This document shows positions 46,856 through 46,942 of a stretch of 46,942 nucleotides of DNA, one piece after another (the first letter of the stretch is position 1; each line of letters starts with the position of its first letter). Source of the stretch: Oceanospirillum sediminis (lineage in GTDB: Bacteria > Pseudomonadota > Gammaproteobacteria > Pseudomonadales > Halomonadaceae); the NCBI RefSeq assembly GCF_014164585.1, contig NZ_JACJFM010000039.1:1-46942 (forward strand). Direction: 5' to 3'. The position numbers and the translations under genes were made by a program. The notes below the pieces were generated by a model. The model saw only the letters and a program-made list of their open reading frames with translations, did no database searches and was not told the origin of the DNA.

Positions 46856-46942
46856 TCAGCCCTGAAAAGCCCTTAATAGACTGTTTTTAAAACAAATTAG
46901 CTATTCAGGCATGGATCATTTCGACCAGGAGCGGTAAGCTGT
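46856..46942. mobile_element. Possible terminus of an insertion element at the right edge
   Basis: LRR homology stops abruptly at about 46855. The next DNA, starting TCAGCCCTGAAAAGCCC, has no LRR reading in any frame of the minus strand. An interruption mid-cassette beside a GC-richer, terminal-repeat-like sequence suggests an inserted element that continues beyond the window. No transposase or second inverted repeat is visible, so the family is unknown. Confidence 0.4.

Noticed and set aside
1-46942. tRNA, rRNA or CRISPR content
   Set aside because: I looked for cloverleaf-like GGTTCGAATCC arms and regularly spaced repeats and saw none, but I cannot run a dedicated search.

Overview
The window looks like chromosomal DNA of a marine-type gammaproteobacterium, probably near the Oceanospirillales. 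This is inferred from the gene set: a GntR-controlled methylcitrate cluster of the AcnD/PrpF type, a ThrH-type phosphatase, a [4Fe-4S]-type CysH, several chemoreceptors and a Gac/Rsm-like small RNA. Most of it is dense, moderate-GC and ordinary. I found no rRNA, tRNA or CRISPR array.

Layout. 0-2.5 kb: a promoter firing leftward out of the window, then a dCache chemoreceptor. 2.5-9.8 kb: a leftward propionate (methylcitrate) cluster, GntR regulator-prpB-prpC-acnD-prpF, with three copies of a TTGTCGACAA-type operator upstream. 9.9-14.3 kb: an alpha/beta hydrolase, pabB, thrH and cysH. 14.5-18.1 kb: a manganese-exporter-type TMEM165 protein behind a yybP-ykoY riboswitch, a CbiM-like membrane protein, a candidate GacA-dependent small RNA, a CBS protein and purU. 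18.6-24.8 kb: an HBM-like chemoreceptor, an EAL phosphodiesterase, and an AMP-phosphorylase-type enzyme overlapping a PRPP-synthetase-like gene. 25-31 kb: bioA, a second hydrolase, a flavodoxin, a cytochrome b561 and a DsbD/ScsB-like reductase.

The unusual part is 31.3-46.9 kb. It starts with a 1586-residue protein joining a helical-barrel-like region, a Fic-type region (HPFPDGNCR) and a MurF-like Mur ligase. Next, reading leftward, come an aminotransferase and a LicC/PntC-like cytidylyltransferase whose genes overlap. Beyond them lie three proteins that share one near-identical-register leucine-rich (receptor-L-like) cassette, each joined to a different ATP-using module: metallopeptidase-LRR-ATP-grasp; LRR-phosphohistidine swivel-PPDK ATP-binding domain; and LRR-discoidin-TupA-like ATP-grasp. 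A small SET-domain protein sits among them. The DNA becomes clearly more AT-rich from about 38 kb to the right edge. The last LRR gene has lost about 200 N-terminal codons at a junction that looks like the end of a mobile element.

I infer that the right third is an acquired, modular locus for building or decorating a peptide-like, phosphonate-like or surface polymer. Its product cannot be read from the sequence. The most checkable new items are the LRR-ATP-enzyme family, the Fic-Mur fusion, the split PntC-like pair and the Rsm-like RNA at about 16.31-16.41 kb.
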